A DNA stretch of 6,745 bases from an uncultured Bacteroidota bacterium (GTDB taxonomy: Bacteria > Bacteroidota > Bacteroidia > Chitinophagales > Chitinophagaceae): assembly GCA_903847655.1 (NCBI GenBank), contig CAINEG010000210.1, forward strand, positions 1-6,745, given 5' to 3'. The stretch's first letter is position 1, and each line of letters starts with the position of its first letter. The translations under genes were made by a program, and so were the position numbers. Below, piece by piece: positions 6,604-6,745 of this stretch. The notes beneath the pieces were generated by a model, which saw nothing but the letters and a program-made list of their open reading frames with translations, was not told the DNA's origin and ran no database searches.

Positions 6604-6745
6604 ATGGCAGTAAAGATCAGACTACAGCGTCATGGTAGTAAAAAAAGGCCTTTCTACTTTATAGTAGTAGCCGACGGACGCGCACCAAGAGATGGTAAAT
6701 TCATCCAAAAAATTGGTACTTACAATCCTTTAACAGTTCCTGCAA
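6604..6745 (+). CDS. rpsP: 30S ribosomal protein S16, 3' part beyond the window
   Basis: This is a small-subunit ribosomal protein that binds 16S rRNA and is needed for 30S assembly. The first 47 codons are present. The N-terminus [18 protein letters not shown], followed by [20 protein letters not shown] and TYNPL, is the highly conserved S16 signature, so the identity is secure despite the truncation. Bacterial S16 is about 80 residues, and many Bacteroidota versions are much longer through a C-terminal extension, so between about half and a quarter of the gene is visible. The start ATG is preceded by an AT-rich stretch (ctatttaaa) without a Shine-Dalgarno sequence. It has its own predicted promoter in the gap after ffh. 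In many bacteria rimM and trmD follow, which lies outside this window. Confidence 0.97.
   Translation, partial: MAVKIRLQRHGSKKRPFYFIVVADGRAPRDGKFIQKIGTYNPLTVPA

Noticed and set aside
1..6745. CRISPR array, insertion sequence, prophage or defence system
   Set aside because: No spaced direct repeats, transposase, integrase, terminal repeats or defence domains are visible; the genes are ordinary chromosomal families.

Overview
The window looks like chromosomal core sequence from a member of the Bacteroidota. The evidence is AT-rich DNA, TAnnTTTG-type promoter boxes (with an upstream TTG) before ffh and rpsP, almost no Shine-Dalgarno sequences, a long Bacteroidota-style LptF/LptG permease, and protein sequences that resemble Chitinophagales-type homologues. 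The assignment below phylum is a guess.

Left and centre (1 to 4889), all on the minus strand: five genes in one tight co-directional run. In transcription order they are a START-like domain protein, an LptF/LptG-family lipopolysaccharide export permease, an exported Fe/Mn-family superoxide dismutase with a twin-arginine leader, a cation diffusion facilitator (CDF) transporter, and an M20-family metallopeptidase that runs off the left edge. Gaps are 12, 4, about 0 (probable overlap) and 22 bases, so they are probably one operon. The common themes are the cell envelope (LPS transport, exported SOD) and divalent metals (SOD, CDF, a Zn-type peptidase), but nothing in the sequence proves that the products work together.

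Centre right (4890 to 5162): a 273-base AT-rich divergent intergenic region with the ffh promoter near its right end. No RNA gene was recognised in it.

Right (5163 to 6745), plus strand: ffh, the GTPase of the signal recognition particle, then a 109-base gap carrying a second Bacteroidota-type promoter, then the start of rpsP (ribosomal protein S16), cut by the right edge. The ffh-rpsP order is a familiar housekeeping arrangement.

I see no mobile element, CRISPR array, tRNA, rRNA, phage gene or defence system, and I do not think the window holds an undescribed multi-gene system. The most useful points for a second look are the missing conventional start codon of the CDF transporter, the TTG start of the permease lying in frame with the upstream gene across a single stop codon, and the cysteine-rich tail of the CDF protein.
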